Shown piece by piece: positions 17,447 through 27,696 of a DNA stretch of 64,000 nucleotides. The notes beneath the pieces were generated by a model, which was not told the origin of the DNA, ran no database searches, and saw nothing but the letters and a program-made list of their open reading frames with translations. Position 1 is the first letter of the stretch, and the number at the start of each line of letters is the position of its first letter. The translations under genes were made by a program, and so were the position numbers. The stretch comes from Paenibacillus urinalis (GTDB lineage Bacteria; Bacillota; Bacilli; Paenibacillales; Paenibacillaceae). The stretch covers positions 3,973,501-4,037,500 of the forward strand of contig NZ_CP118108.1 in assembly GCF_028747985.1 (NCBI RefSeq). The letters run 5' to 3'.

Positions 17447-18868
17447 TTACAGATTATGCACCGCCTCTTTAAAAATGCGTCCACGCTCTTCATAGGAGCT
17501 AAACATATCCCAGCTCGCGCATGCAGGCGACAATAAAACAACATCACCTGATTGTGCCAGCTCGGAAGCATTTTTAACCGCTTCGACAAGCGCTGCGGCG
17601 GCATCCTCTCCATTATCGACAATCCGAATATCCTTTAGACCGGCAAGTTTCGCAACTTCAGCCAGCTTCTCCTTCGTTTGCCCCAGCAAAACGACAGCCT
17701 TCACTCTCTCTTTGAACACTTCCAGCATATCCATATAATCGGATCCACGGTCAAGGCCACCTGCAATCAGCACGATGGGCTCTTTGAAAGAGGTAAGCGC
17801 ATTAAGTGTTGCCTTCGCATTCGTCGCCTTGGAATTGTTATAGTAATCTGCACCTGCATGATTCTGTACATATTCCATTCGGTGCTCCACACCGCGGAAA
17901 GTTGAGAGAGGAGCAGATAGTGCTGTAGGAGCCGCACCCGCTGCGATGGCTATAGCACAAGCGGCCAGTGCATTGGCAACGTTGAAACGGCCCGGCAGTT
18001 TGATCTCATCAACAGAAATAATCGGATGGATTCCACCATCAAAATCACGGTACATGATGGTTCTCTCAATATCATCTTCAACATCCGGTATGTAGGGAGG
18101 GTCTGCGTATACACCGACTTGCAGTGTTTCTGTCAGTGAGAATGGCAGGATTCTCCCTTTGATGTAGGGCACAAGCTGTCTGCATACGGGATCATCCCAG
18201 TTGATAACCGCATAATCCTCTTGTGTTTGATTGTTAAACAGTTTGGCTTTGGAAGTAATATAGTCCTCCATCCCGCCGTGGTAATCAAGATGCGTCTCCG
18301 AAACGTTCAGCAGGCAGCTGACGGCAGGACGAAAATCCGTCGTTCCCTTGAGCTGGAAGCTGCTAAGCTCCACGACCATGATATCCTCTTTTTTGGCCGC
18401 CTGTGCTGCCTCGGATAACGGAGTACCAATATTGCCCGCCACAATCGGCGACAAGCCTGCATTCTCGAGCAAAAGACCTACCCAGGTTGTTGTTGTTGTT
18501 TTACCATTAGAGCCTGTAATTCCAATGATGGGAGCTTTGCAAATATGATAAGCCACTTCAACCTCAGTGACGACTTCGATGCCCAGCTCCAGCGCTTTTT
18601 GAATCGGCGCAATCTTATATGGGATCCCCGGGTTCTTGACCAGAAGCTGCACTCCAGGATGAATCAGATCATCCGGATGCCCTCCGCATATAACAGAAAT
18701 TCCCAAAGCCTCCAGTTCGGATGCTTCGGGACACTGTGCTCTGTCCTTTTGATCGTTAACAATCACATGGGCACCAGCCTGATGCAGCACCTTAGCCACC
18801 TGTACGCCGCTCTTGGCCAGGCCAAGAACAACGACGTCCATTCCTTTATAACTCTCCGGATGCTTCAT
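17447..18868 (-). CDS. murD: UDP-N-acetylmuramoylalanine-D-glutamate ligase MurD
   Basis: Cytoplasmic Mur ligase that adds D-Glu to UDP-MurNAc-L-Ala. The ATP loop is GITGSNGKTTTTTW, the central domain has ELSSFQL and NVSETHLDYH, and the C-terminal domain has EYVQNHAGADYYNNSKATN with AGGLDRG. 473 residues. It starts 3 bases after the mraY stop, with AAGGGG from the end of mraY serving as ribosome binding site, so the two are translationally linked. Confidence 0.97.
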   Translation of the reverse strand: MKHPESYKGMDVVVLGLAKSGVQVAKVLHQAGAHVIVNDQKDRAQCPEASELEALGISVICGGHPDDLIHPGVQLLVKNPGIPYKIAPIQKALELGIEVVTEVEVAYHICKAPIIGITGSNGKTTTTTWVGLLLENAGLSPIVAGNIGTPLSEAAQAAKKEDIMVVELSSFQLKGTTDFRPAVSCLLNVSETHLDYHGGMEDYITSKAKLFNNQTQEDYAVINWDDPVCRQLVPYIKGRILPFSLTETLQVGVYADPPYIPDVEDDIERTIMYRDFDGGIHPIISVDEIKLPGRFNVANALAACAIAIAAGAAPTALSAPLSTFRGVEHRMEYVQNHAGADYYNNSKATNAKATLNALTSFKEPIVLIAGGLDRGSDYMDMLEVFKERVKAVVLLGQTKEKLAEVAKLAGLKDIRIVDNGEDAAAALVEAVKNASELAQSGDVVLLSPACASWDMFSSYEERGRIFKEAVHNL

Positions 18869-18871
18869 GAA

Positions 18872-19840
18872 TTACAACCCCTTGTTGATATAAAGTCCGA
18901 GACCAGCGAGCAGCAGTCCTACGGCCCAAAAAGTAATTACTACACGCCATTCAGACCATCCCGACAATTCAAAATGGTGATGAATCGGGCTCATTTTAAA
19001 CACACGTTTGCCTCTTGTCTTGAAAGATACGACCTGAATAACGACAGACAGCATCTCAATGACGAAGATACCGCCGATCACGAGGAATAAGAGCTCTGTC
19101 TTTGTGACGATGGCAATAGCTCCGATGGCTCCCCCGATCGCAAGCGAGCCGGTATCCCCCATAAATACTTTGGCTGGGTGCGCATTGTAGACAAGGAATC
19201 CAAGTACGGCTCCAATCATCGCTGCTGCGCAAACGGCAGCCGGAAGTGAAGTTGCCTGCATCGCTACAATGGCAAATGCACCAAAAGCTATGGCACTTAC
19301 GCCGGATAATAATCCGTCCAGACCATCCGTGAAATTCACAGCATTACTTATAGCAAGCATCATGATAACAATGAATGGATAGTAGAACCATGGTCCAAGG
19401 TCGAATGCCCATGATGTTCCGGGCAATGCAATCTCCGTGCTGTGACCATTCTGGATAAGCAGGAAGCACATAATTGCAGAAAATAGCAGCTGCCCAAATA
19501 GCTTCTGTCTTGCTGTTAGACCGAGTGAACGTTTAAATACAATTTTAATATAGTCGTCCAGGAAACCGATCAGGCCAAACCCTAAAGTTGCCACGATCAG
19601 CACATAAAAATCCGTGTTCTTCGCAGGTGCAAACTTTAGGAAGGCAAGCGTAAAGGCAAGCACGATGACGACACCGCCCATCGTCGGCGTTCCCGATTTC
19701 TTAAGATGGCTCTGAGGTCCATCTTCTCTTACCTGCTGCCCGAATTTCATGCGGCGCAGGAGTGGTATCAGAATCGGTGCAGCAATCACCGCCAGGATGA
19801 ATGACACACCGATCGTTAGCAGCATTAATTGAAAATCCAT
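18872..19840 (-). CDS. mraY: Phospho-MurNAc-pentapeptide transferase MraY
   Basis: Integral membrane enzyme that loads UDP-MurNAc-pentapeptide on undecaprenyl phosphate to form lipid I. About ten hydrophobic segments. Catalytic aspartates are in GFLDDYIKI and NFTDGLDGL; VFMGDTGSLAIGG and SPIHHHFELSGWSE are further signatures. 322 residues. It lies between murF and murD. Confidence 0.97.
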   Translation of the reverse strand: MDFQLMLLTIGVSFILAVIAAPILIPLLRRMKFGQQVREDGPQSHLKKSGTPTMGGVVIVLAFTLAFLKFAPAKNTDFYVLIVATLGFGLIGFLDDYIKIVFKRSLGLTARQKLFGQLLFSAIMCFLLIQNGHSTEIALPGTSWAFDLGPWFYYPFIVIMMLAISNAVNFTDGLDGLLSGVSAIAFGAFAIVAMQATSLPAAVCAAAMIGAVLGFLVYNAHPAKVFMGDTGSLAIGGAIGAIAIVTKTELLFLVIGGIFVIEMLSVVIQVVSFKTRGKRVFKMSPIHHHFELSGWSEWRVVITFWAVGLLLAGLGLYINKGL

Positions 19841-19852
19841 GATAACACCTCT

Positions 19853-21265
19853 CTAGTCAACTTCGATCTGTAATGGTTCATTGATTAGTGCGTTAGCAAC
19901 TTCCTCCAGCTTCATGCCCCTGGAAGCCTTGACAAGAACAACATCCCTAGGTGTCATTGTTGCCTTCAAATGGGCAATTAAAGCAGCCTTATCCTCAAAA
20001 GCATGCACCGCATGGCTCGGCATATTCCGTAACGCGCCTTTTGCGATGTTCGAAGACAAGGAACCATATGTGAATACCAGATCAAGCTTGGCCGGTGTCA
20101 GATAGTGTCCAATCTCCTCATGAAGCTCTTCTTCTCTTGGTCCAAGCTCCAGCATATCTCCAAGGACTGCCGCTTTGCGTTCATAGCCTGCAAGACCGCT
20201 CAGGGCATCAACCGCTGCCTTCATCGCAGTCGGGCTCGCATTGTATGCATCATTCAGCACGGTAATTCCACTGACGCCCTTCATAACTTCGATGCGCATT
20301 CCCGTCAGCTTCACTTCAGCCAAGCCTTTGTGCATGTCATCATGGGATACACCATAATGCCTTGCGACGGCAAGCGCAGCGAGTGAGTTAATCACATTGT
20401 GCTGGCCAATAAGAGGAATTTGCATTGCCTCTTCGCCCAAGGAAACCGAAGTAAAGATCATCCCGCCCGCATGATTCGTAATTCCCGTCGGGAAATCATT
20501 ATTGGTCTGATTCATTCCAAAGGTAAATCGTTTGAACTCCTTCGGCTTCTTCGTAGACGGCTCGGCAAGAACACGATCTGCTAGTGAATCATCACCATTG
20601 TAGATGAGCAGGCCATCGTTCTTCAGCCCGCTTACGATTTCGAGCTTGGCACGTGCAATTTCCTCTCTGGAACCGAGCTGCAGCAAATGAGCTTCTCCAA
20701 TGTTCGTAATGACGGCAACATCCGGACGTGCAATTTCCGCCAGTCGCTCAATTTCATGCCGGCCGCTCATGCCCATCTCCAGAATCGCAATCTGCGTATC
20801 TTGAGGCATATCAAGGATCGTTAACGGCAGACCTATATGATTGTTGAAATTCCCCTGCGTCTTATGCACCTTAAAGGTGGTGGATAACAGCGAATACACC
20901 ATATCCTTGGTCGTTGTCTTGCCATTGCTTCCCGTAATGGCTACTACGGATGCTCCACTCTCCCTTAAATAAGCCGCAGATAACTCCTGCAATGCCAGAA
21001 GGGTATCCTCTACGAGAATAACCGGTCCTTCGGGAGGTGTACCATGATCGTTCTGCCACATAATACCGGCTGCACCGGCAGCCAGACACTCTGCAGCATA
21101 TTCATGTCCATCAAAACGCTCACCAGCCAAAGGGACAAACAGCCGTCCTTCAACAGTCTTGCGTGAATCTGTATACACACCATTTATATTTAATTCACTG
21201 TCTTGATCTCTCAAGAGTGTGCCGCCGCACATCTGTGCAATTTGATATAACGTTCTTTTTATCAC
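19853..21265 (-). CDS. murF: UDP-MurNAc-tripeptide-D-Ala-D-Ala ligase MurF
   Basis: Adds D-Ala-D-Ala to complete the UDP-MurNAc-pentapeptide. The ATP loop is AITGSNGKTTTKDM; NFNNHIGLPLTIL, NIGEAHL and LNDAYNASPTAM are typical of MurF. 470 residues. The GTG start overlaps the murE stop by 4 bases (GTGA), indicating translational coupling. In B. subtilis murF is next to ddl, outside this cluster, so its presence here is a difference in layout. Confidence 0.97.
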   Translation of the reverse strand: MIKRTLYQIAQMCGGTLLRDQDSELNINGVYTDSRKTVEGRLFVPLAGERFDGHEYAAECLAAGAAGIMWQNDHGTPPEGPVILVEDTLLALQELSAAYLRESGASVVAITGSNGKTTTKDMVYSLLSTTFKVHKTQGNFNNHIGLPLTILDMPQDTQIAILEMGMSGRHEIERLAEIARPDVAVITNIGEAHLLQLGSREEIARAKLEIVSGLKNDGLLIYNGDDSLADRVLAEPSTKKPKEFKRFTFGMNQTNNDFPTGITNHAGGMIFTSVSLGEEAMQIPLIGQHNVINSLAALAVARHYGVSHDDMHKGLAEVKLTGMRIEVMKGVSGITVLNDAYNASPTAMKAAVDALSGLAGYERKAAVLGDMLELGPREEELHEEIGHYLTPAKLDLVFTYGSLSSNIAKGALRNMPSHAVHAFEDKAALIAHLKATMTPRDVVLVKASRGMKLEEVANALINEPLQIEVD

Positions 21266-22749
21266 TTTGCTATGCCCCTTATCGCTTCTTTCGCCACAAG
21301 ACGATCATCAAAATCTGTTTTTGTCGTACCAAGAATTTGATACGTCTCATGACCCTTACCCGCAATCAATACTACATCGCCAGAGCTTGCCTGCTCAATA
21401 GCACGATGAATTGCCGCCTTCCGATCCACGATAAGTTCGTATTTGTCAGGCTCGGTCCCCATATCGACAAGTCCCTGTTTAATATCTTCAAGAATGGCAT
21501 CCGGATTCTCTGTACGGGGATTATCGGACGTAATAAATACCTTGTCACTGTATTTAGCAGCAATCTGCCCCATAATGGGACGCTTAGTGCGGTCGCGGTC
21601 TCCCCCGCAGCCAAAGACACAGAGTACCCTGCGCTCCGCGAATTCATTAACCGTTCGAAGCACATTTTCGAGTCCGTCTGGTGTATGGGCATAGTCAACG
21701 ATTACGGCAAAGTCCTGACCACAAGCAACGGCTTCAACCCGCCCGTCCACGCCAGGAATGGATTCAAGACTCTGCTTAATGGCTTCGAGGGAAATCCCCT
21801 CCAGTAGTGCAGCCGTGGCTGCGGCCAGCGCATTGTATACGTTGAATTTACCTACCATGCGGAGCTCAATATCAGCGCTGCCTTTAAATGTATCTACATG
21901 GAAGAAAGTACCTTGTGCTGTAATCCTGATATTGGACGCTTTCACATCCGCTTCTGTATCAATACCGTAAGTCACGACTTCCGTTGCTGTCAGGCTGGCA
22001 AAATACTTGGATGCCTCATCATCGGCATTCAAGACTGCATATTTACGTTTCGAGAGCTCCTCTGTATACGCGTTGCCCATTCTAGCAAACAACAGACCTT
22101 TGGCACTTCGATAGGATTCCATCGTGAGATGGTAATCCAGATGGTCCTGTGTAAGATTCGTGAACACCGCCGTACGGAAGTCGGTCCCTTTAACACGTCC
22201 CTGTTCCAGCGCATGTGAGGAGACCTCCATGACACAGTTCTCGACCCCTTCCTGCACCATATGATGCAGGCTGCGCTGCAATTCCAGTGCCTCCGGTGTC
22301 GTTCCTGACATAGGGAACTCTTTACCTGCGTACCGCATTTGTATTGTACCGATGAGACCTGTACTTTGACCTGCATCGTTTAGTATTTTCTCAATGAGAT
22401 AAGACGTTGTCGTCTTGCCATTCGTACCGGTTACCCCGATCATGTTCAAGCGCTGGCTTGGCGATTCAAAGAAATGATTAGAAAAAACGGCCATCGCTAA
22501 ACGGCTGCTATTTACTATAATTTGGGGAACACGAGCCTCGAGCTCCCGTTCAACAACAAGCGCAGTAGCCCCTTGATCCACCGCTGTCTGAGCGTAATCA
22601 TGCCCATCCACCGTGTGACCAGGCAGACAAATAAACAGATCTCCTGCAGTTACTTTTCTAGAATCTGTTTGTATTCCTGTAATCTCCGTATCCCCGTTGC
22701 CTGTGACTTTACTTGTCTGCAGCAAGGAAGCAAATTGTTTTAAAAGCAC
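21262..22749 (-). CDS. murE: UDP-MurNAc-L-Ala-D-Glu:meso-diaminopimelate ligase MurE
   Basis: Adds the third residue of the stem peptide. The ATP loop is GVTGTNGKTTTSYL. The motif DNPR (ITSDNPRTENPD) marks the meso-diaminopimelate specific enzymes rather than the lysine type, so the wall should be A1gamma type. YGIDTEADV and AGKGHETYQ are further family signatures. 495 residues, GTG start at 22749 with AAGGA upstream. Coupled to murF. Confidence 0.97.
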   Translation of the reverse strand: MLLKQFASLLQTSKVTGNGDTEITGIQTDSRKVTAGDLFICLPGHTVDGHDYAQTAVDQGATALVVERELEARVPQIIVNSSRLAMAVFSNHFFESPSQRLNMIGVTGTNGKTTTSYLIEKILNDAGQSTGLIGTIQMRYAGKEFPMSGTTPEALELQRSLHHMVQEGVENCVMEVSSHALEQGRVKGTDFRTAVFTNLTQDHLDYHLTMESYRSAKGLLFARMGNAYTEELSKRKYAVLNADDEASKYFASLTATEVVTYGIDTEADVKASNIRITAQGTFFHVDTFKGSADIELRMVGKFNVYNALAAATAALLEGISLEAIKQSLESIPGVDGRVEAVACGQDFAVIVDYAHTPDGLENVLRTVNEFAERRVLCVFGCGGDRDRTKRPIMGQIAAKYSDKVFITSDNPRTENPDAILEDIKQGLVDMGTEPDKYELIVDRKAAIHRAIEQASSGDVVLIAGKGHETYQILGTTKTDFDDRLVAKEAIRGIAK

Positions 22750-22841
22750 ATGTATTCCTTCTTTCCCTAAATTAAAACGTCATCCTTCCCTATTGTATCC
22801 GTTACCTAGCATTATGGTCCATAGGAAGCGAAGTAAAAACA

Positions 22842-24824
22842 TCAACTTCCTTCTTTTTCATTGCCAGAGGATGTATTGGTGTCATGCTCGTGAGCATCTT
22901 CCGGATGACTTCCCATATAAATTCGTATGGTCGAGCCTCTTTCGACCCTGGCTCCTGGTTTTGGTGCCTGACTGATGACCGTATTGCCAGTTCCTGATTT
23001 GACGAGCATAAAGTTCATATTCAGATCTTCATACAGATCCTGTACCGTTGCTCCTGTAAGGTCTGGTACGGTTACAATCGGTGTTTCCCCATACTTGTAA
23101 TTCTTCTCAAGCTGATCCTTCCGCTGCGGAACCTGCAAATAATGTAATGAATCCTCTAATATGTTCTGGACGATCGGAGCTGCAACTACGCCCCCGAATT
23201 GAATCCCCTTCGGATTGTCTACCGCGGTATATACCACAATCTGAGGATCATCCGCTGGTGCAAAACCGATAAACGAAACGATATGTTCGGTTGTTGAATA
23301 ACGACCGTTAATGACTTTCTGAGCAGTACCTGTCTTGCCTCCAACTCGATAACCGTCGATAAAGGCAGGGCGTCCGGTCCCCTTCGCAACCACACTTTCG
23401 AGCGCTTCACGAACCTGTTTGGACGTCTCCTCCGAGATCACCTGTCTTACCATCTCCGGCTCGGTTTCATCAACAACTTCGCCCGTGACGGGATCGACCC
23501 ATGCTTTGGCAACAAACGGTTTGTATAATTTTCCGCCGTTGATCGCAGCAGAGACTGCGGTGATCTGCTGAATCGGAGTTACTGAAACACCCTGACCAAA
23601 GGCAGTCGTCGCAAGCTCGACAGGTCCAACCTGGGATAGCTTGAATAGTATTCCAGAAGCTTCTCCACTCAGGTCTATTCCTGTCTTTGCACCGAAACCG
23701 AAGTTTTTAATATACTCGAAAAGCGTCTCTTTGCCAAGCTTGTTCCCTAAAGCAACAAACCCCGGATTACATGAGTTTTCCACAACCTGTAAAAAGGTCT
23801 GGCTGCCGTGTCCGCCCTTTTTCCAGCAGCGAAGTCGGGCTCCGCCAACCTCAACGTAGCCTGGATCGAAGAAATGATCGTTAACAAGATCCACCTTCTT
23901 CTCTTCCAGTGCAGCAGCGAGGGTAATAATCTTGAAGGTAGAACCCGGCTCATAGGTCATCCATACAGGTAAATTTCGGTTATATATTTCTGCAGGATAT
24001 TCCTGATAATTACCCGGCTCATAGCTTGGACGACTCGACATGCCAAGAATTTCTCCGGTCTTCGGATTCATGGCAATCGCAAGGGCAGAATTCGCCTCAA
24101 ATTTGACCATCGCCTGATCCAGCTCACGTTCGATAATGGATTGGATCGGCTGATCAATAGTCAGCTGAAGGTTGAGCCCGTCCTTTGGTGCGACATATTC
24201 ATCGGATGATCCTGGCATCAGCCTGCCTGCTGCATCCGACAAATATTCAATTCCTCCTCCGATGCCCTTAAGGTTATCATCGTACTTCTTCTCAATCCCG
24301 GTTAACCCTTGATTATCAATTCCTGTGAACCCGAGAATATGTGCCGCCAAATCGCCGTAAGGATAAAACCGCTTATTGTCCTCAGCAACAACAATGCCCG
24401 GAAGCTCCAAATCACGAATTTCCTGTGCTTTCTCCATCGTAATTTTTCGGCCACCGGGCTTTATCTCGACTATTCTTTCGGTCTTGGAAATGATGCCGAG
24501 CACCTTCTCCTGCGTCATCCCAAGAAGCGGCGCTAGGGCTTCAGCCGTTTTTTCCTTTTCCTTCACCTGAACCGGAATAGCCATAACGGTCGGTGTCGTA
24601 ATATTATAAGCAAGTGCTGTGCCGTTACGGTCAAGAATTTCTCCACGCTTAGCAGTATATGGAATTTGTCTCCGCCACAGATTCTCGGCTTCCTCCGCCA
24701 ATTCCGGTCCTTTGGCAAGCTGCACATAAGCTAGACGAATTGCAAGCGCCGCAAAAAGAATGAGCAGTATCAGCATGCACCACAGCAAGCGGCGGCGAAG
24801 CGTCACGCTGGATACTTTGGCCAT
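22842..24824 (-). CDS. spoVD: Stage V sporulation protein D, class B penicillin-binding protein
   Basis: Class B transpeptidase; SpoVD makes spore cortex peptidoglycan with SpoVE. N-terminal membrane segment (LLWCMLILLILFAALAIRL), dimerisation domain from RGEILDRNG, then the transpeptidase with GSTFKI (catalytic serine), SCN, and GKTGTAQ. One PASTA domain at the C-terminus (VPDLTGATVQDLYEDLN). 660 residues, near B. subtilis SpoVD. It follows pbp2B, as in B. subtilis. Confidence 0.94.
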   Translation of the reverse strand: MAKVSSVTLRRRLLWCMLILLILFAALAIRLAYVQLAKGPELAEEAENLWRRQIPYTAKRGEILDRNGTALAYNITTPTVMAIPVQVKEKEKTAEALAPLLGMTQEKVLGIISKTERIVEIKPGGRKITMEKAQEIRDLELPGIVVAEDNKRFYPYGDLAAHILGFTGIDNQGLTGIEKKYDDNLKGIGGGIEYLSDAAGRLMPGSSDEYVAPKDGLNLQLTIDQPIQSIIERELDQAMVKFEANSALAIAMNPKTGEILGMSSRPSYEPGNYQEYPAEIYNRNLPVWMTYEPGSTFKIITLAAALEEKKVDLVNDHFFDPGYVEVGGARLRCWKKGGHGSQTFLQVVENSCNPGFVALGNKLGKETLFEYIKNFGFGAKTGIDLSGEASGILFKLSQVGPVELATTAFGQGVSVTPIQQITAVSAAINGGKLYKPFVAKAWVDPVTGEVVDETEPEMVRQVISEETSKQVREALESVVAKGTGRPAFIDGYRVGGKTGTAQKVINGRYSTTEHIVSFIGFAPADDPQIVVYTAVDNPKGIQFGGVVAAPIVQNILEDSLHYLQVPQRKDQLEKNYKYGETPIVTVPDLTGATVQDLYEDLNMNFMLVKSGTGNTVISQAPKPGARVERGSTIRIYMGSHPEDAHEHDTNTSSGNEKEGS

Positions 24825-24931
24825 ATGTATCTCCCCCCTACTTGTCTTTCGTATTCACAATGACATGCTTAATCATGAATATTCGGGACAACCAGGGAAT
24901 AGAACAAGCTTTATTCTCTTACGTTACCGTC

Positions 24932-27229
24932 TCATTCTTCTGGACTGCCTGCAGCTGTGTTCGATGTATCCGCATCTTCGGCATCGGAATTGTCAGGCTC
25001 TGAGTTATCGGGATCAGCCGCCTGTTCATCGGCTGCGCTTCCTTCCTCATCTGCCGATCCCTCCGTGGATTCACCAGTTACAGCATCCTTCGCTGTCTGC
25101 AGTGTAAGTACTGCCGTACGATTTTCTCCTGTCACTTCCACTTTTTGCTTGGTGACATAACCTTCACCCTCAACTCTGACTCCCACCTTAAGCAAGGTTA
25201 GGACTTCCAGCGCATCACGTAAAGATTCACCTGTCAAATCCGGAATTTCCATGGTGTCGCTCTGCTCAGTAAGCAGGTAGATTCGCTGTCCAGCAGTAAG
25301 CTCGGCTCCCGCCTTTGGATACTGCTGGATCACTTTGCTCCCCTTGCCGAGCGTCTCATAGGCAATCCCCTCTTCCAAGAGCTGTGCCCGAGCATCCTTA
25401 CCGGATTTGCCCACCAGATCAGGCGCTTTTTTGCGTACCAGCTGCTGTGTGCTCTCTGCTCCATCCTCGCTGGTTACGGCTTCCTTCGAAACACCGAGAT
25501 AAGTGAGTGATTTAGACATGATTTCTTTGAATATTGGAGCCGCTCCTGAACCGCCTCCCAGGTTTGGATCGTTAGGTTCGTCAATCATAACCAGCATTGC
25601 GATTTTAGGATCATCCACAGGTGCGTAGCCGATAAAGGAAACGACGGACTTCGTATGATCGTATTCTCCGTTAATGTATTTAATCGCTGTCCCTGTTTTG
25701 CCGGCTACACGGTAGCCATCAATGTAGGCATAACGGCCTGATCCATGATCCTGATCGGCAACAACCTGCTCCAAGTAACTACCGACAGTTCTTGCTGTTT
25801 CCGGTGATATCACCTGACGTATTTCTTTTGGCTGAATTGACTCTACCTCACCGTTGTTTGGATCTGATATTTCTTTCACCAGATGCGGCTCAAGCAGCTT
25901 ACCACCATTAGCTATAGCCGAAATAGCAGCTACCTGCTGAATAGGGGTTACCTGTACAAGCCCATGACCATAGGATGCAGCCGCAATATCTGCAGCATAT
26001 ACCAGCTCTCTGATCGGCGAAGCGGACTCCGTTGGAAGATCAATGCCGGTCTTCACACCAAAACCAAATTTATCAATATAATCGCGAAGCTTCTCTCCAC
26101 CGAGCATTTTGTAACCAAGGTTGACAAAGGCGACGTTACTGGAGCGTTTTACACCCTCTAAATAACTGATTATCCCCCAATTGCGACTAATATCACTAAT
26201 ATTTCTGCCGCCAACCTGAATACTACCTGATTCAAAGGTCGCATTCGGATTAAACAATTTCTCCTCAACCGCAGCAGCCAGTGTCACGATCTTAAACGTA
26301 GATCCCGGCTCATAGATGGATTGAATTGCATGATTGTAATAATTGTCTGGTGTTTCCCAATAGGAGTTCGGATTATAATTCGGCAGATTTGCCATGCCCA
26401 GAATCTCCATCGTATTCGGATCGGCCGCAATGACGGTCATACTAATCGGATCATATTTATCATAAGCTTCCTTCATCGCTTCTTCGATGTAGTACTGTAT
26501 CGTATCATCAATGGTCAGCTTTAACTTTTTACCATTCTGCGGTGCTGTATAGGCACTGTCCGAGTTCGTCAGCTCAAGGCCCTTACCATCCTTCTGATAT
26601 AGAAGCTTGCCATCGGTTCCTTTGAGCTCCTCATCGTAGTACAATTCGAGCCCATAAACTGGGTCTCCCTCTTTATTCAAGTAACCAAGCACATGGGACG
26701 CCAGATTATTCTCAGGATAGAAACGCTTGGACTCATCCATTAAGACGATGGCATTCTTCGCACCGTATTCCTTGTCCAGCTTATTCCGGAATTCATCGAT
26801 TTTTTCCTTTAACTCCTGATCAATCTTATAACCCTCGCTGCGTACTTCTCTATGCGGCCTGAGGCTGCCGTTTTCTCTTGTAGCCGTGATATCCTCCCTC
26901 AGTCCTGCTTCATCCTTGCCCAGTAATTCATGCAGACCCTCGACGACTACGTCTTCAATCTCCTTCTCATGAATGAGCTCCGGATTTACCGCTACTGTAT
27001 AGGCAGGCGCATCCGTGGCCAGAACATTGTCATTGCGGTCTGTAATTGTCCCCCTCTTTGCCGGGATCGTCTTGGAATTCTCTATCAATTGAGCGGCATA
27101 GTCCTGCCAGACGCCTGCGTTGACCACTTGAATCCAGAAGACTCTGCCCATAAGTACAAGAAAAAAGAGGGTGATGATCCCTCCAATGAGTAACGTGCGA
27201 AGTTTTATTCTTTTATTGATTTTCCCCAT
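24932..27229 (-). CDS. pbpB: Division penicillin-binding protein 2B (FtsI) with two PASTA domains
   Basis: Class B transpeptidase for septal cross-linking. One membrane segment (about 11-33), dimerisation domain (AKRGTITDRND), transpeptidase motifs GSTFKI, SSN and GKTGTA, then two PASTA domains (KAPDLVGKSGKDA and EIPDLTGESLRDA). The C-terminal tail is very rich in Asp, Glu, Ser and Ala. I use the ATG at 27229 (MGKINKR, 765 residues), with GAGG 9 bases upstream; a GTG five codons earlier overlaps that site. It lies between ftsL and spoVD. Confidence 0.95.
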   Translation of the reverse strand: MGKINKRIKLRTLLIGGIITLFFLVLMGRVFWIQVVNAGVWQDYAAQLIENSKTIPAKRGTITDRNDNVLATDAPAYTVAVNPELIHEKEIEDVVVEGLHELLGKDEAGLREDITATRENGSLRPHREVRSEGYKIDQELKEKIDEFRNKLDKEYGAKNAIVLMDESKRFYPENNLASHVLGYLNKEGDPVYGLELYYDEELKGTDGKLLYQKDGKGLELTNSDSAYTAPQNGKKLKLTIDDTIQYYIEEAMKEAYDKYDPISMTVIAADPNTMEILGMANLPNYNPNSYWETPDNYYNHAIQSIYEPGSTFKIVTLAAAVEEKLFNPNATFESGSIQVGGRNISDISRNWGIISYLEGVKRSSNVAFVNLGYKMLGGEKLRDYIDKFGFGVKTGIDLPTESASPIRELVYAADIAAASYGHGLVQVTPIQQVAAISAIANGGKLLEPHLVKEISDPNNGEVESIQPKEIRQVISPETARTVGSYLEQVVADQDHGSGRYAYIDGYRVAGKTGTAIKYINGEYDHTKSVVSFIGYAPVDDPKIAMLVMIDEPNDPNLGGGSGAAPIFKEIMSKSLTYLGVSKEAVTSEDGAESTQQLVRKKAPDLVGKSGKDARAQLLEEGIAYETLGKGSKVIQQYPKAGAELTAGQRIYLLTEQSDTMEIPDLTGESLRDALEVLTLLKVGVRVEGEGYVTKQKVEVTGENRTAVLTLQTAKDAVTGESTEGSADEEGSAADEQAADPDNSEPDNSDAEDADTSNTAAGSPEE

Positions 27230-27249
27230 AGTCCAAAACCTCACATTTC

Positions 27250-27672
27250 TTACTTGCCGTCTGAAGAGCCTTGTTCAGATGAAGTCGGACTAACTGCAGT
27301 TCTCGGCACTCGAATCACGTCACGATCCGAAGTTTGCTCCACGTAACCAAGCTCGCGCGCTTTCGCTACGATCTCGTTCTCCAGCTTCTCCTTATGAACG
27401 TCCAGAACAGCAATTTCTTTATTGGCTAATACCGTTGCTTGTTCGACAGTATGCGTCTGCTTGTTGAGGTCATAGATGTTCACGTATCTGCCAACCATAA
27501 CACTGACAACAACGACACATACGATCACAGATATCAGATACAGCAGCTTCTCTCTTGTCGGCAGACCTGTCCTTCGAGTAACGACTTTTGTCGTCTCTTT
27601 ATACCGCTGGGGCTGTGCTTGCTGCTCCTGCACTCTTTCCTTAACTGCCAGGTTGCCACGTGTATAGGCCAT
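27250..27672 (-). CDS. ftsL: Cell division protein FtsL
   Basis: Bitopic divisome protein that activates the septal synthase with DivIB and DivIC. A basic N-terminal tail is followed by one membrane segment (LLYLISVIVCVVVVSVMVG) and an extracellular coiled coil (VEQATVLANKEIAVLDVHKE). 140 residues. FtsL proteins are poorly conserved, so the call rests on topology and on position between rsmH and pbp2B. Confidence 0.9.
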   Translation of the reverse strand: MAYTRGNLAVKERVQEQQAQPQRYKETTKVVTRRTGLPTREKLLYLISVIVCVVVVSVMVGRYVNIYDLNKQTHTVEQATVLANKEIAVLDVHKEKLENEIVAKARELGYVEQTSDRDVIRVPRTAVSPTSSEQGSSDGK

Positions 27673-27696
27673 ATTCGACTCTCCTTACGTTTCTAA

